From Deltaproteobacteria bacterium (GTDB lineage Bacteria; Desulfobacterota; Syntrophia; Syntrophales; UBA2210): a stretch of DNA of 64,000 bases. Positions 1-8,256 of the stretch are shown one piece after another (position 1 is the first letter of the stretch; each line of letters begins with the position of its first letter). Position numbers and translations under genes: made by a program. Location: contig JAFGTS010000055.1 of assembly GCA_016933965.1 (NCBI GenBank), positions 1 through 64,000 of the forward strand, written 5' to 3'. A model generated the notes under the pieces. The model worked only from the letters and a program-made list of their open reading frames with translations, was not told the origin of the DNA and did no database searches.

Positions 1-1
1 G

Positions 2-1120
2 CCCTATCCGAGCAACCGTTCCTACATCGTCGTCGAACTGGAACCCACGGTGACAGCGGCACTCGCAGTTGGAGCGCAGGAAGATGATATCTGCGTATTC
101 GTCGATCCTGAAGATATGGATGGGTTCGCCATCGGTGACGAACTGGCGATAGGAGATTTGGAAGAAGACTATGAGCTGATTTCATTCGATGTCACGAGAG
201 GCCTCTTTTCCATAGACGATGGTCTTGATCTTGATGTCGAAGAAGGTGCCGCCGTTTCCTGGATCGGTCCGATGCAGAGGGGATATGAATCCGTAGAGAC
301 CGAGATGTACGAGGATTCGATGTATTTTGCCGACCACATTATTGTGGCCAATCCCGATAATCTTGATTTCGGTTCCTGCACAGGATCGGTAAGGATAACA
401 GCCCCTGAAGAGACTGAGGTTGAAGATGCTTATTATAACGGTGAAGGGTGCGGTTTCGTGGTGTACGCACTCGAACTGGATGTTGATCTGTCCATGGCCT
501 ATGCGTCCGGCACTCCTGTCGAGGGATATAACTACAACTTTGCCGGAGCCTATAATACAGTCGTGGTAAGTGGCCCCTACACGGCAGGTGTCACGGAAAT
601 AGAGGTGGACAATGCATCAGGATTAGAGGCCGGTGACGGGATCCTGTTCGATGAGGGCGGGATGCCGGTATTTGCCGTCATCGAAAGTATCGATGGAAAT
701 GTACTGACCCTCACGGCCGGTCTGAGCGCGGACGTTGCCAGCGGTGTGACCGCTGAAGAAGCGACGTTCATATCCACGGAGATGGTAACGGGATATCCCT
801 TTGTGCTGGTAAAGAACATGATCGGCGTTAAGCCCAACAGCACGGTCACCTTCGACGATGGTGTGGAAACGGACAGTGCCACGGTTGTCGGCGCTCTCTC
901 TGATGGGTCGGGAGCAGGGTATCTGGTGATAGACGATATCACGTCCAATTCCGAAGGGAATCCCTATAACTTTGATGCTGATACCACCGTGGTAACGATC
1001 GGTTCATCGAGAGATGCCGATGTTCTCCAGGTCAAAGTACTTGACCGCTCAGGCAACCCCAGTTGTGCCTGGTTCGACGAGGTCGGGTTCGACGAGGACG
1101 GTGACTGGGATATCTTCTAA
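2..1120 (+). CDS. 3' part of an acidic, probably secreted protein of unknown function
   Basis: The frame is open to the left edge of the window, so the gene begins upstream. A GTG at 50 could start translation, but the preceding codons read on in the same style, so truncation by the window is more likely. The product is very rich in Asp, Glu, Gly and Val with few Lys and Arg, typical of exported beta-rich proteins that bind cations. The middle (window codons about 190-260) contains an alternating pattern of beta-strand-like segments. I recognise no catalytic motif and no family. The gene ends just before a strong terminator. What it does cannot be told from this fragment. Confidence 0.7.
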   Translation, partial: PYPSNRSYIVVELEPTVTAALAVGAQEDDICVFVDPEDMDGFAIGDELAIGDLEEDYELISFDVTRGLFSIDDGLDLDVEEGAAVSWIGPMQRGYESVETEMYEDSMYFADHIIVANPDNLDFGSCTGSVRITAPEETEVEDAYYNGEGCGFVVYALELDVDLSMAYASGTPVEGYNYNFAGAYNTVVVSGPYTAGVTEIEVDNASGLEAGDGILFDEGGMPVFAVIESIDGNVLTLTAGLSADVASGVTAEEATFISTEMVTGYPFVLVKNMIGVKPNSTVTFDDGVETDSATVVGALSDGSGAGYLVIDDITSNSEGNPYNFDADTTVVTIGSSRDADVLQVKVLDRSGNPSCAWFDEVGFDEDGDWDIF

Positions 1121-1144
1121 ACATCAGCATACTGCTGCATAAAT

Positions 1145-1174
1145 AAAAAAGGCGGCCTTCGGGCCGCCTTTTTT
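1145..1174 (+). terminator. Rho-independent terminator of the first gene
   Basis: A perfect GC-rich stem (GGCGGCC, loop TTCG, GGCCGCC) is flanked by an A-run and followed by six T, 24 bases after the stop codon at 1120. The A- and T-runs extend the stem and make it potentially bidirectional. Confidence 0.93.
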
Positions 1175-1177
1175 ATG

Positions 1178-1237
1178 GATTGGGATTAGCGGATTAAAGG
1201 ATTAAGCGGATTACGAATTACGGGTTAAGAGGGTTAT
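1178..1237 (+). repeat. Degenerate GGATTA heptamer array
   Basis: A run of imperfect 7-base units of the type GGATTAG/GGATTAC starts immediately after the terminator. The same unit recurs downstream of six other gene 3' ends in this window, in the same sense as the upstream gene. No open reading frame of interest lies in it. Confidence 0.8.
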
Positions 1238-1298
1238 ATAACGAGAGGCGATTGCGGCAATTGCCCTTTGGTTGAGCTCATAAGTTCATAAGGGTTGT

Positions 1299-1418
1299 AG
1301 TTGCCCGATTTATCGGGTGCTTTTTGCGTGTTTGTCATTGCGAGCGAAGCGAAGCAATCTTAAAGTGCAGGCAAACCCATGAGATTGCCACGCCCACCTT
1401 CGGTGGACTCCAATGACA
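1299..1418. repeat. REP-like hairpin followed by TCATTGCGAG element, full copy
   Basis: 1304-1317 is a small hairpin (CCCGAT, loop TT, ATCGGG). 1333-1418 is an element of about 86 bp that begins TGTCATTGCGAGCGAAGCG and ends CAATGACA, so its ends are inverted repeats of each other. A second copy lies in opposite orientation at 24294-24377 and a fragment at 13824-13851. It lacks coding capacity and resembles a non-autonomous or REP-type dispersed element. The spacer 1238-1298 holds nothing else that I recognise. Confidence 0.8.
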
Positions 1419-1436
1419 GAAGGCCCCAATCCCGAA

Positions 1437-2387
1437 TCACGAATCCCGCTGCCACTTTGAAACGATCCTTTCCGCTTCGGCGATGACGTCGTCTATGACC
1501 TCGCGGACGCTTTTCAGTTCCCGGATCATGCCGCCGATCTGGCCGCAGTAAACGGAACCTTCCTCGGTGTCGCCTTCGATGCTGGCCATGGCGGAGCGGC
1601 CTTCTCCGATCAGTTCGAATATTTCCTCCTGAGAGGCCTGCCGCTTTTCCGCTTCGAGGATCATCGCCGTCAGTTTGTTCTTGATGCCCCGTGTGGGCCC
1701 GACGGTCGTTCTTCCCGTGAGTGTCGTTCCATCAGCCGCGACCCGCAGGATAGCTTCCTTGAAGCGGGGGTGTGCTGCCGATTCATGAGTGGCGACGAAA
1801 CGTGTTCCCATCTGGACCCCCTGTGCTCCCAGGGCCAGGGCGGCCATGAATCCCCGGCCGTCCGCGATCCCACCAGCGGCCACGACCGGTATGGAGACAC
1901 GGTCAACGACCTGGGGGACCAGGGCCATGGTGGTGATCTCGTCGAAGCCGTCGTGACCGCCTGCCTCGATCCCCTCGGCGACGATAATATCCACTCCGGC
2001 GTCGGCGCACTTATCGGCGAACGAGACCGAGGGGACCACATGCATGACCGTGCAGCCCGCGTCCTTTATCATGGCGGTGAATTTTTTCGGGCTTCCCGCC
2101 GATGTCGAGACGGCCGTCGCGCCCCCCTTGATGCCGGCCTCGATCAGGTCCCAGGCATCGGGACGCGCCAGGGGAACATTGATACCGAAGGGTTTTGTCG
2201 TTATGTCGCGGACCTTTTTCGATTCCTCTATGACCTCTTCAACGGTCATGCCCCCCGTGGCGAGAAGGCCGAGGCCTCCCGCCTCGGAGACGGCCCCCGC
2301 AAGCTTGGCCTTGCCGATCCATACCATGCCGCCCAGAATGATCGGATACTCGATTCCCAGAATGTCGCAGACCAGTGTTTTGAACAT
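1437..2387 (-). CDS. Nitronate monooxygenase / FMN-dependent NPD-family oxidoreductase
   Basis: A 316-residue TIM-barrel flavoprotein of the 2-nitropropane dioxygenase (nitronate monooxygenase, FabK-like) family. The N-terminus has the family's typical start followed by YPIILGGM, the active-site segment GGHDGFDEIT is present, and the FMN-phosphate loops AAGGIADG and GVQMGTRF follow. The ATG at 2387 is preceded by AAGGAGG with good spacing. In anaerobes such proteins often accompany acyl-CoA pathways and may act as enoyl or nitronate reductases, so the oxygen-dependent name should not be taken literally. The stop codon lies inside an intergenic heptamer array, so the last residues (RDS) are encoded by repeat sequence. 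It is separated from the next upstream gene by about 300 bases of repeats and may be transcribed alone. Confidence 0.88.
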   Translation of the reverse strand: MFKTLVCDILGIEYPIILGGMVWIGKAKLAGAVSEAGGLGLLATGGMTVEEVIEESKKVRDITTKPFGINVPLARPDAWDLIEAGIKGGATAVSTSAGSPKKFTAMIKDAGCTVMHVVPSVSFADKCADAGVDIIVAEGIEAGGHDGFDEITTMALVPQVVDRVSIPVVAAGGIADGRGFMAALALGAQGVQMGTRFVATHESAAHPRFKEAILRVAADGTTLTGRTTVGPTRGIKNKLTAMILEAEKRQASQEEIFELIGEGRSAMASIEGDTEEGSVYCGQIGGMIRELKSVREVIDDVIAEAERIVSKWQRDS

Positions 2388-2693
2388 GAATGCCTCCTTG
2401 GCTGAGTTCTTGAGTTCGTAAGTTCATATGCTTATGAGCCGATATGCCCATGTGCCCGCGCGTACTGTAATGTATGGATTCACACAAGGTTTTTCAAGAA
2501 TACAGGATTAACTGATTCCCGGTCAGAATGCAAGGTTCATGAGTGCCTGAGTACAGGAATCGTGATTCGAGAAACGTGAACTGGGGATTCGGGATTGCAG
2601 TTGCCCGATTCATCGAGCTCTTTTTAAAAAGCCGATACATCGGCATACTACAAAACCAGACTGACAACATACCTGTCTGATAACCCGTAATCC
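2388..2693. repeat. Repeat-filled spacer with several degenerate unit types
   Basis: No gene is visible. The first part (about 2395-2460) is a degenerate octamer run of the type GAGTTCTT/GAGTTCGT/AAGTTCAT. About 2525-2600 has TGCCTGAG-like and ATTCGGG-like units. 2601-2655 contains a TTGCCCGATTCATCG motif and a small hairpin GCCGAT-ACATCGGC similar to those at 1304 and 3606. 2680-2722 is a TAATCC run (GGATTA on the minus strand) that overlaps the 3' end of the neighbouring SDR gene. Confidence 0.7.
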
Positions 2694-3563
2694 CTAATCC
2701 CTTATCCGCAATCCCGAATCCAGTTCCCCTTCAGACGCCTCATTTTCAGCCGCCTCATTTTCAGCCGCCTGTTTCCGATAGAATTCATACACACCGGACA
2801 ACCTGAGAATGGTGGTCATGATGGCAGGATGGATCGCTTCACAGAGCTTCATTATCAGTACCGGGCCCGGATTAACGATGATCTCCTGCTTGTCCTCTCT
2901 GATAGCGTGAATAACCGCCTTTGCAACCTTATCAGGTGTTGTTTCACCAGTCATGGCCGGCGCGCGTTTGTTGTAAACTGCAAACATTCCTTTTTCAGAT
3001 ACAAAGCCGGGGCAGACAACGGAAGCACTGACCCCCGTGCCCCGCAGTTCCTCCCTGAGTCCGCTCGTCCATTCAATAAGTCCCGCCTTTGTGGCGGCAT
3101 ACGTTGCTGAATAGGGTGACCCCTTTTGCCCTCCAAGGGAAGACATGGTCACAACATGTCCCTTTCCCCTTTCCAGCATGTGCGGGAGGAGAAGACGCGT
3201 CAGCAGAAGAGGGCCCCGCAGATTAGTGTCGATGATACGGCGTATATACTCGAGCGATAATTTGATATAACTGCAGACCCATTCTATACCTGCGTTGTTG
3301 ATCAGGATTTCTATGCTTCCAAGTTCACGGTGTGCCTGTTCAACGAGTTTTTTGAGAGAATCAGCATCGGTTATATCAACAGGAACGGCGACCGTTCGTG
3401 TGCCATGAACTGAGAGGTCTTTTGCAACGATGGTCAGTTCTTCTTTTGAACGGGCCGCCAGGACAAGATTGACACCTTCTTTCGCAAGTGCCTCGGCAAT
3501 GATCGGCCCGAGGCCCCTCGATCCTCCAGTGACGATAGCGTTGAGCCCTTTTATATTTTTCAA
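2694..3563 (-). CDS. Short-chain dehydrogenase/reductase with repeat-derived C-terminus
   Basis: A 289-residue SDR. The NAD(P)-binding glycine motif TGGSRGLG is at residues 12-19, NNAG at 89-92, Ser141/142 and the catalytic pair Tyr155 and Lys159 (YAATK) follow, so it should be an active oxidoreductase on a hydroxyacyl or sterol-like substrate. The start is a TTG at 3563 with AAAAGGAG upstream. The C-terminal tail is odd: a 15-bp tandem duplication encodes AAENE twice, and the last residues and the TAG stop are encoded by the GGATTC/GGATTA array that fills the spacer. It probably belongs to the same catabolic set as the genes at 3824-10112, from which it is separated by a 260-base repetitive spacer. 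Confidence 0.9.
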   Translation of the reverse strand: MKNIKGLNAIVTGGSRGLGPIIAEALAKEGVNLVLAARSKEELTIVAKDLSVHGTRTVAVPVDITDADSLKKLVEQAHRELGSIEILINNAGIEWVCSYIKLSLEYIRRIIDTNLRGPLLLTRLLLPHMLERGKGHVVTMSSLGGQKGSPYSATYAATKAGLIEWTSGLREELRGTGVSASVVCPGFVSEKGMFAVYNKRAPAMTGETTPDKVAKAVIHAIREDKQEIIVNPGPVLIMKLCEAIHPAIMTTILRLSGVYEFYRKQAAENEAAENEASEGELDSGLRIRD

Positions 3564-3823
3564 GCTTTTCGTCTCCTTTTCCAGTGGTTACTTCTCATCA
3601 AAGACATCGATATCGGCACACTGCAAAAACTTTGACCTCAGGAATCCCTGATTCCATCAGCAGCGCCTCAGTGCCTGGTTGATCCCCCTTTGAAAAAGGG
3701 GGATTGAGGGGGATTTTCAAGTATATAAATCCCTCCCGGCCTCCCTTTGCTAAAGGGAGGTGAAAAACCGTAATCCGTAATCCATAATCCCCATTCCCGA
3801 ATCCCGCCTCCTGATCCCCTCAC
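3564..3823. repeat. Composite repeat: double-hairpin element A between inverted octamer/heptamer arrays
   Basis: 3682-3768 is copy A of an 86-bp element with two hairpins, CCCCCTTTGAAAAAGGGGG and CCTCCCTTTGCTAAAGGGAGG-like. It is preceded by a short TGCCTG unit (3669-3677) and followed by TAATCC and CCCGAAT arrays and a CACTCAGGCAC unit (3818-3833) that contains the stop codon of the next gene. Copies B (12984-13069) and C (26917-27002) have the same flanks. 3606-3622 holds another GCCGAT-type small hairpin. Confidence 0.82.
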
Positions 3824-5266
3824 TCAGGCACTGTGAAGCCCCACCAGCTTCCGGGCTGCTTCCTTGTATTTTTTCATGGGTGCTTCGACCATGAGCATCA
3901 TCTTCTGCGATGCAAAGGAACCTTCGGCGTGAACGGTACAGACCTCGTGCCATGCGGCGAAATCGCTTCCCACAACATGGTGGAGCATGCTCATCAGTTT
4001 CATGCGCGTTTCCGCGTCATATCCTTCGGCACCGCCGAGATAGCGCTCCAGGTACGGCCGGAGGTCGGGATTTTCCCAATCCCGGTATGTCGGCTGAGTT
4101 ACCAGTATGCCTCCTGTGATATCCTGGATGAGCCTGATGAACTCGTGAAAGTGTGATGCGAAGAAAAGCTTCGCCATGTTGCAGGTAAGACGGTTGGGGA
4201 CGAAAAGTCCCGACCCGCCGAAATCCTCCGGTTCATACATTGCTGCCTTTGCCAGGGACCGGGTGGTTTCCGTGTATTTTATCATTTCGATAAATGCTTC
4301 TCGAATATGAGAAGATCTGTTGATACCGTTCGCTTCAGCCGCAAGTATTCCGAGACCTGTCATGAATTCCAGGATCGGTATTTTATACGTAACGGCAGTG
4401 AATCGATGAAAGGCGGCAAAGGCGTAAGCAAGGGCCTGTGCAAACTGCCATTCCCGCTGCATGAATACCCGTTCCTTTGGTATCCTGACCTCATCGAAGA
4501 TCAGAAGTGATTCAATATGCCCTCTTTTCGGCTTGGGAGTAGGAAAGTGGTTCCTGTCCTCGAACCTGAAATTCGGCCGGCATATCTGTGTAATGCCCGG
4601 TGTATCGACGGGGACCGCGAAGGCAACGGCGTAATCGGCTTCCTTTTCAGTCAGGTTCCTGGTAGGAATGACAAGAATTTCATCAACATACGTCCCTGCG
4701 GTGATATGCGCCTTCGCCCCGGAAACAACTATTTCATCGGCTGTTTTATCAACGATCCGGAGATAGTAATCGGGGCTTTCCTGTCCGGAAGGGCCTTTCT
4801 TACGGTCTCCCTTCACGTCCGTCACTGCTCCGGCCAGTGACAGGTCCTTTCCGGCACAATACCGGCGGTAATCGTTCACCCGTTTTTCATATTCCTTGTT
4901 TCCCGTCAGCCGTGATGCGACTGAAAGGGCGTTGATAATATCCGTTCCCACGTCTTTCACGAAGGGGATCGCGCCATCGGCGTAGTAACAGGCTTCCAGG
5001 ATGAGATTGTGCCTTTTGCGTACCGATTCGGGATGGTCGGGAACTTCAAAGTAGGCACTTATGTCTTCGCCTGTTTCGGGGTCCTTCATAACCGCGATTT
5101 CCCGTTTCTCCGGGTCGTGTGCGAGCAGAAAGTCGTGCGCCGCCGTTTCCACACCTACTTTGATATAAGGGTCTTCAGTGACGTCTGAAACCGGGTTTCC
5201 CATGATATACACGGTCCTGCCGTCCCTCAATCCTTGCCTGTATTCATCGGCCGTTCTCAAAGCCAT
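3824..5266 (-). CDS. HpaB / 4-hydroxybutyryl-CoA dehydratase-fold flavoprotein lacking the Fe-S cysteines
   Basis: A 480-residue protein of the 4-hydroxyphenylacetate 3-hydroxylase / 4-hydroxybutyryl-CoA dehydratase superfamily, an acyl-CoA-dehydrogenase-like FAD fold. The family start (residues 1-30, RTADEYRQGLRDGR) and the FAD region around residues 150-200 are clear. In the Clostridium aminobutyricum dehydratase the [4Fe-4S] cluster is held by two Cys four residues apart, a His, and a third Cys seven residues after it. Here only Cys93 remains of the first pair (residue 97 is Asp), His287 is kept, and the third position is Tyr294. A cluster-free flavoenzyme is therefore likely; reaction unknown. 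ATG at 5266 has GGGAGG upstream. It follows the acyl-CoA ligase by 21 bases, so it probably acts on that ligase's CoA ester. The stop lies in a TGCCTGAG unit. Confidence 0.82.
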   Translation of the reverse strand: MALRTADEYRQGLRDGRTVYIMGNPVSDVTEDPYIKVGVETAAHDFLLAHDPEKREIAVMKDPETGEDISAYFEVPDHPESVRKRHNLILEACYYADGAIPFVKDVGTDIINALSVASRLTGNKEYEKRVNDYRRYCAGKDLSLAGAVTDVKGDRKKGPSGQESPDYYLRIVDKTADEIVVSGAKAHITAGTYVDEILVIPTRNLTEKEADYAVAFAVPVDTPGITQICRPNFRFEDRNHFPTPKPKRGHIESLLIFDEVRIPKERVFMQREWQFAQALAYAFAAFHRFTAVTYKIPILEFMTGLGILAAEANGINRSSHIREAFIEMIKYTETTRSLAKAAMYEPEDFGGSGLFVPNRLTCNMAKLFFASHFHEFIRLIQDITGGILVTQPTYRDWENPDLRPYLERYLGGAEGYDAETRMKLMSMLHHVVGSDFAAWHEVCTVHAEGSFASQKMMLMVEAPMKKYKEAARKLVGLHSA

Positions 5267-5287
5267 TATATCCTCCCTTTTTGCGAC

Positions 5288-7165
5288 TTAACTGATCGGT
5301 TTCATCATCTCGCGGAGCTTTGCCATGAATCCCACATCCCCTTCGATCTTCAATTTTCCCGTCACCACGGCCGTGATGCCGTCAAGTTTGCCCGTGACGA
5401 TATCGTGGTAATCGCAGTCCCGTGCCACGAGGTACACCGTCGGCTCCGTGAGAATGCCCTCGCTCAGGGTCATCGTCCCGTCCTGTATGGTGATCGTCCA
5501 CTTTCCGCCCCCTTTGCCGGTGATGTTGTAACTGACGGTTGCTGATACTCCTTCTGCTTTTTCAGGGATGAATCGTTTCGGCATATCCTCGAAGAAATGG
5601 GCAACCGGGACCGGCTCCGCTGTCGCTTCTTCCTCAAGGAGCCGGATAAGGTCCTTTTTGATCACCTTGCCGACGGCATTGGTAGGAAGCCCCTCGCGAA
5701 AGACATAGTACTGCGGTACCTTGTATGCCGCCATATGCTGCCGGCAGAATTCCCGGATCTCGTCTTCTGTTGCTTCTTCGCCCCGCTTCAGTACGATACA
5801 TGCCTTTGCGACCTGGCCGTATTTCCTGTCGGGTTCGGGGATGACGGCCACCTGGCTTATTTTCGGATGGGTGTAGATAATGCTTTCCAGCTCCTTTGGA
5901 TAGACGTTCACACCGCCACGGATGATCATGTCTTTCATGCGGTCGACGATGAAGAAGAATCCATCATTATCAACGTAGCCGACATCCCCGGTATGAAGCC
6001 AGCCATTCGTAATGGTTTCCGCCGTCATTTCGGGGTTGTTAAAATAGCCCATCATAACCGTATCTCCCTTGACGACGATTTCACCGATCTCTCCCGGCGG
6101 CAATTCCCGGTCTTTTTCATCAAATATCTTCACATCGATTCCCATGAAGGCCATTCCGATCGAGCCGTCCTTCCTGCTGTCAAGATGATTTGCCGTTGTG
6201 CCGCCGGTGTTTTCCGTGGAGCCGTATGCTTCGATAATTGGAATTTTAAATCGTTCCTCACATTCCCTGAGTTGTTCCGGTGGAATGGGGGCCGCCCCTG
6301 AAAGGCCGAATACGAGAGAACTTGTATCGACGGTTTTTGATTCCGGTGCGTTGAGCAGGATGTTCCACATGGTTGGGACTATGTAGAAGGCGTTTATTTT
6401 GTTGTTTTCGACGCATTCCCAGAATTCCGATGCAGAGAATCCCTTTCTCAGAACGATCGTTGCGGCCCGGTACATACAGGGAAAGGCAAGGTCGTTCAAC
6501 CCTCCGGAGTGAAAAAGGGGAAGGACACACAAGGCCCTGTCTCCCGGATTGAGAGGAAAGGGTTCGGTCTTGATCTTTGCACCGAAGATGGTTCCCCTGT
6601 GGGTGAGCATTACACCCTTCGGCGTGCCCGTGGTCCCGGAGGTATACATCAAGGTAGATATATCGTCCGGTCCAGGTGGTGAATCGATATCCGGTTTGCC
6701 GCCGGAGCGTGCAATAATGGCCGGCAGATAGTCATGAGGATAATCGAGGTCCAGCGGTTCAGGGGAATTGATCACGATCGCCTTAACGGACGGCATATCA
6801 TCTTTGATCGCTGATACGATAGGGGCGTATTCGGCATCCATGACAAGGATCTTCGGTTGCGAGTCGTTCACGAGAAAGCGAACTTCTTCCGCCTGCCACC
6901 AGCAACTGATGGGGCCGCCAACGGCACCTATCTTCTGCGCGCCGAGAAGGGTGTAGAAATAATAGGGGCTGTTTCCCAGCATGTAGGATACGACATCACC
7001 CCTCCGGACCCCCTTATCAAGCAGATAACGGGCAAAGGCATCGGTCCGTTCTTCAAGTTTCTCGTAAGTTACGAGGTCATCGTAATAATTCAGAAAAACG
7101 GTATTTGGGTGGTTCCGGGCGTTCGCCGCAACCAGTTCCTGAATGGTGCGTGGTTCCTGTTCCAT
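5288..7165 (-). CDS. AMP-forming acyl-CoA ligase fused to a C-terminal SCP2 domain
   Basis: A 625-residue fusion. Residues 1 to about 510 are an ANL-family acyl-CoA synthetase: ATP-binding motif YTSGTTGTPKGV, the YGSTENTGG adenylate motif, GWLHTGDVGYVD, and the catalytic C-terminal Lys in NAVGKVIKKDL. About residues 520-625 form a sterol-carrier-protein-2-like domain, which in other proteins binds hydrophobic acyl chains or sterols. The start chosen is the ATG at 7165 (MEQEPRTIQEL), which has GGAGGGA upstream; the frame is open further but without a good ribosome site. It lies between an epimerase-type dehydrogenase and the HpaB-like protein, so a bulky hydrophobic carboxylic acid is a reasonable substrate guess. 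The fusion is uncommon. Confidence 0.92.
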   Translation of the reverse strand: MEQEPRTIQELVAANARNHPNTVFLNYYDDLVTYEKLEERTDAFARYLLDKGVRRGDVVSYMLGNSPYYFYTLLGAQKIGAVGGPISCWWQAEEVRFLVNDSQPKILVMDAEYAPIVSAIKDDMPSVKAIVINSPEPLDLDYPHDYLPAIIARSGGKPDIDSPPGPDDISTLMYTSGTTGTPKGVMLTHRGTIFGAKIKTEPFPLNPGDRALCVLPLFHSGGLNDLAFPCMYRAATIVLRKGFSASEFWECVENNKINAFYIVPTMWNILLNAPESKTVDTSSLVFGLSGAAPIPPEQLRECEERFKIPIIEAYGSTENTGGTTANHLDSRKDGSIGMAFMGIDVKIFDEKDRELPPGEIGEIVVKGDTVMMGYFNNPEMTAETITNGWLHTGDVGYVDNDGFFFIVDRMKDMIIRGGVNVYPKELESIIYTHPKISQVAVIPEPDRKYGQVAKACIVLKRGEEATEDEIREFCRQHMAAYKVPQYYVFREGLPTNAVGKVIKKDLIRLLEEEATAEPVPVAHFFEDMPKRFIPEKAEGVSATVSYNITGKGGGKWTITIQDGTMTLSEGILTEPTVYLVARDCDYHDIVTGKLDGITAVVTGKLKIEGDVGFMAKLREMMKPIS

Positions 7166-7224
7166 GGGTGTTCCCTCCTGTCGGTGTTGAGTATTCATGC
7201 ATGGCAGCCGGGATGTCGCGTCCA

Positions 7225-8256
7225 TCAGATCCTGAACCATCCGCTGTCCCGGTACCATTTCAGCGTTTCCCTCATTCCCTCCGGCATGGTGGGATAGAGG
7301 AATGTAAATCCGGTGGCCTTGAGTTTGCTGTTGTCCCAGACCCTGTCGCAGGTGAGGTAATGGAGCGTTGCGGTTTCAAGAAGCGATTTTGTTCCAAAAA
7401 GTCGTGCCAGAAATTGCGAAAGGGCCGCCACGGGAATAAGGATGTTCTTGGGTACGTGAATAAAGTCTTTTTCTTGGCCAAGGAGTTCGCGGGAGATCAG
7501 TCTGAAGAACTCGGCTGTCGTGATTCGCGTATCGTCGCTGATATTGTAGGCCTCTCCCACCATGGCCCCGGTGTCATAGGCATGGATCGCCGCCCGGCAG
7601 ACATCCCGGACATGAACAAAGGCCTCGATCCGGTCACCCCGGCCGATCATCAGCATCTTTTTCTTCCGGCGGTCCTGGTACACCTGCTTGAATGCGTTGT
7701 AGAGGCCGTATTCACAACGGGTCCCGTAAATCGCCGCCGGTCTCAGGATGGTGGCCTGCAGGTTCTTATCTTTCATGTATTTCCAGACCACCTGTTCCCC
7801 TTCCCATTTGGTGATATTGTAATTGTTCAGAGGCGGTGTCAGTTTCCGGTCATCTTCCGCGACCGGCTTTCTCTCGTGCCAGTCATAACCGTAGACGCCG
7901 ACCGATGACCAGTGGATGAGCCGTTCCACGCCGGCCGTCACTGCAGCATCGCATATGTTCTCTACCCCGCCTACATTAACGGCCTGTATGATCTCGTCGG
8001 GCGTTGAATAATCATGAATGCCGGCGACATGAAAAACTCCTTCAACCCCGTCGGTCAGCCGGTCCAGGCCGTTTCTTTTCGTCAGGTCCGAGGCTATGAA
8101 TTCAACGCCAAGGGCCTCAAAAAGGGCACTGTAGTATCGACTCGAAACATCGGTCGCCCGAACCCTGAACCCTGCCGCCACGGCCTCCATGACCATGTGA
8201 TGACCGGTAAACCCGGCGGCGCCGGTGACAAGAACATTCCCTCGCTTTTTATCCAT
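7225..8256 (-). CDS. NAD-dependent epimerase/dehydratase (3-beta-HSD-like)
   Basis: A 343-residue extended short-chain dehydrogenase. The Rossmann motif TGAAGFTG is at residues 11-18, Ser117/118 and the catalytic Tyr146 and Lys150 (YNITK) are present. The C-terminal half has the substrate domain of the epimerase / 3-beta-hydroxysteroid dehydrogenase group. The start ATG overlaps the stop of the upstream AOR gene by one base (TGATG) and is preceded by GGAGGGG, pointing to translational coupling. The likely role is oxidation or reduction of a ring or side-chain hydroxyl in the pathway encoded by this operon; the exact substrate cannot be read from sequence. Confidence 0.9.
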   Translation of the reverse strand: MDKKRGNVLVTGAAGFTGHHMVMEAVAAGFRVRATDVSSRYYSALFEALGVEFIASDLTKRNGLDRLTDGVEGVFHVAGIHDYSTPDEIIQAVNVGGVENICDAAVTAGVERLIHWSSVGVYGYDWHERKPVAEDDRKLTPPLNNYNITKWEGEQVVWKYMKDKNLQATILRPAAIYGTRCEYGLYNAFKQVYQDRRKKKMLMIGRGDRIEAFVHVRDVCRAAIHAYDTGAMVGEAYNISDDTRITTAEFFRLISRELLGQEKDFIHVPKNILIPVAALSQFLARLFGTKSLLETATLHYLTCDRVWDNSKLKATGFTFLYPTMPEGMRETLKWYRDSGWFRI

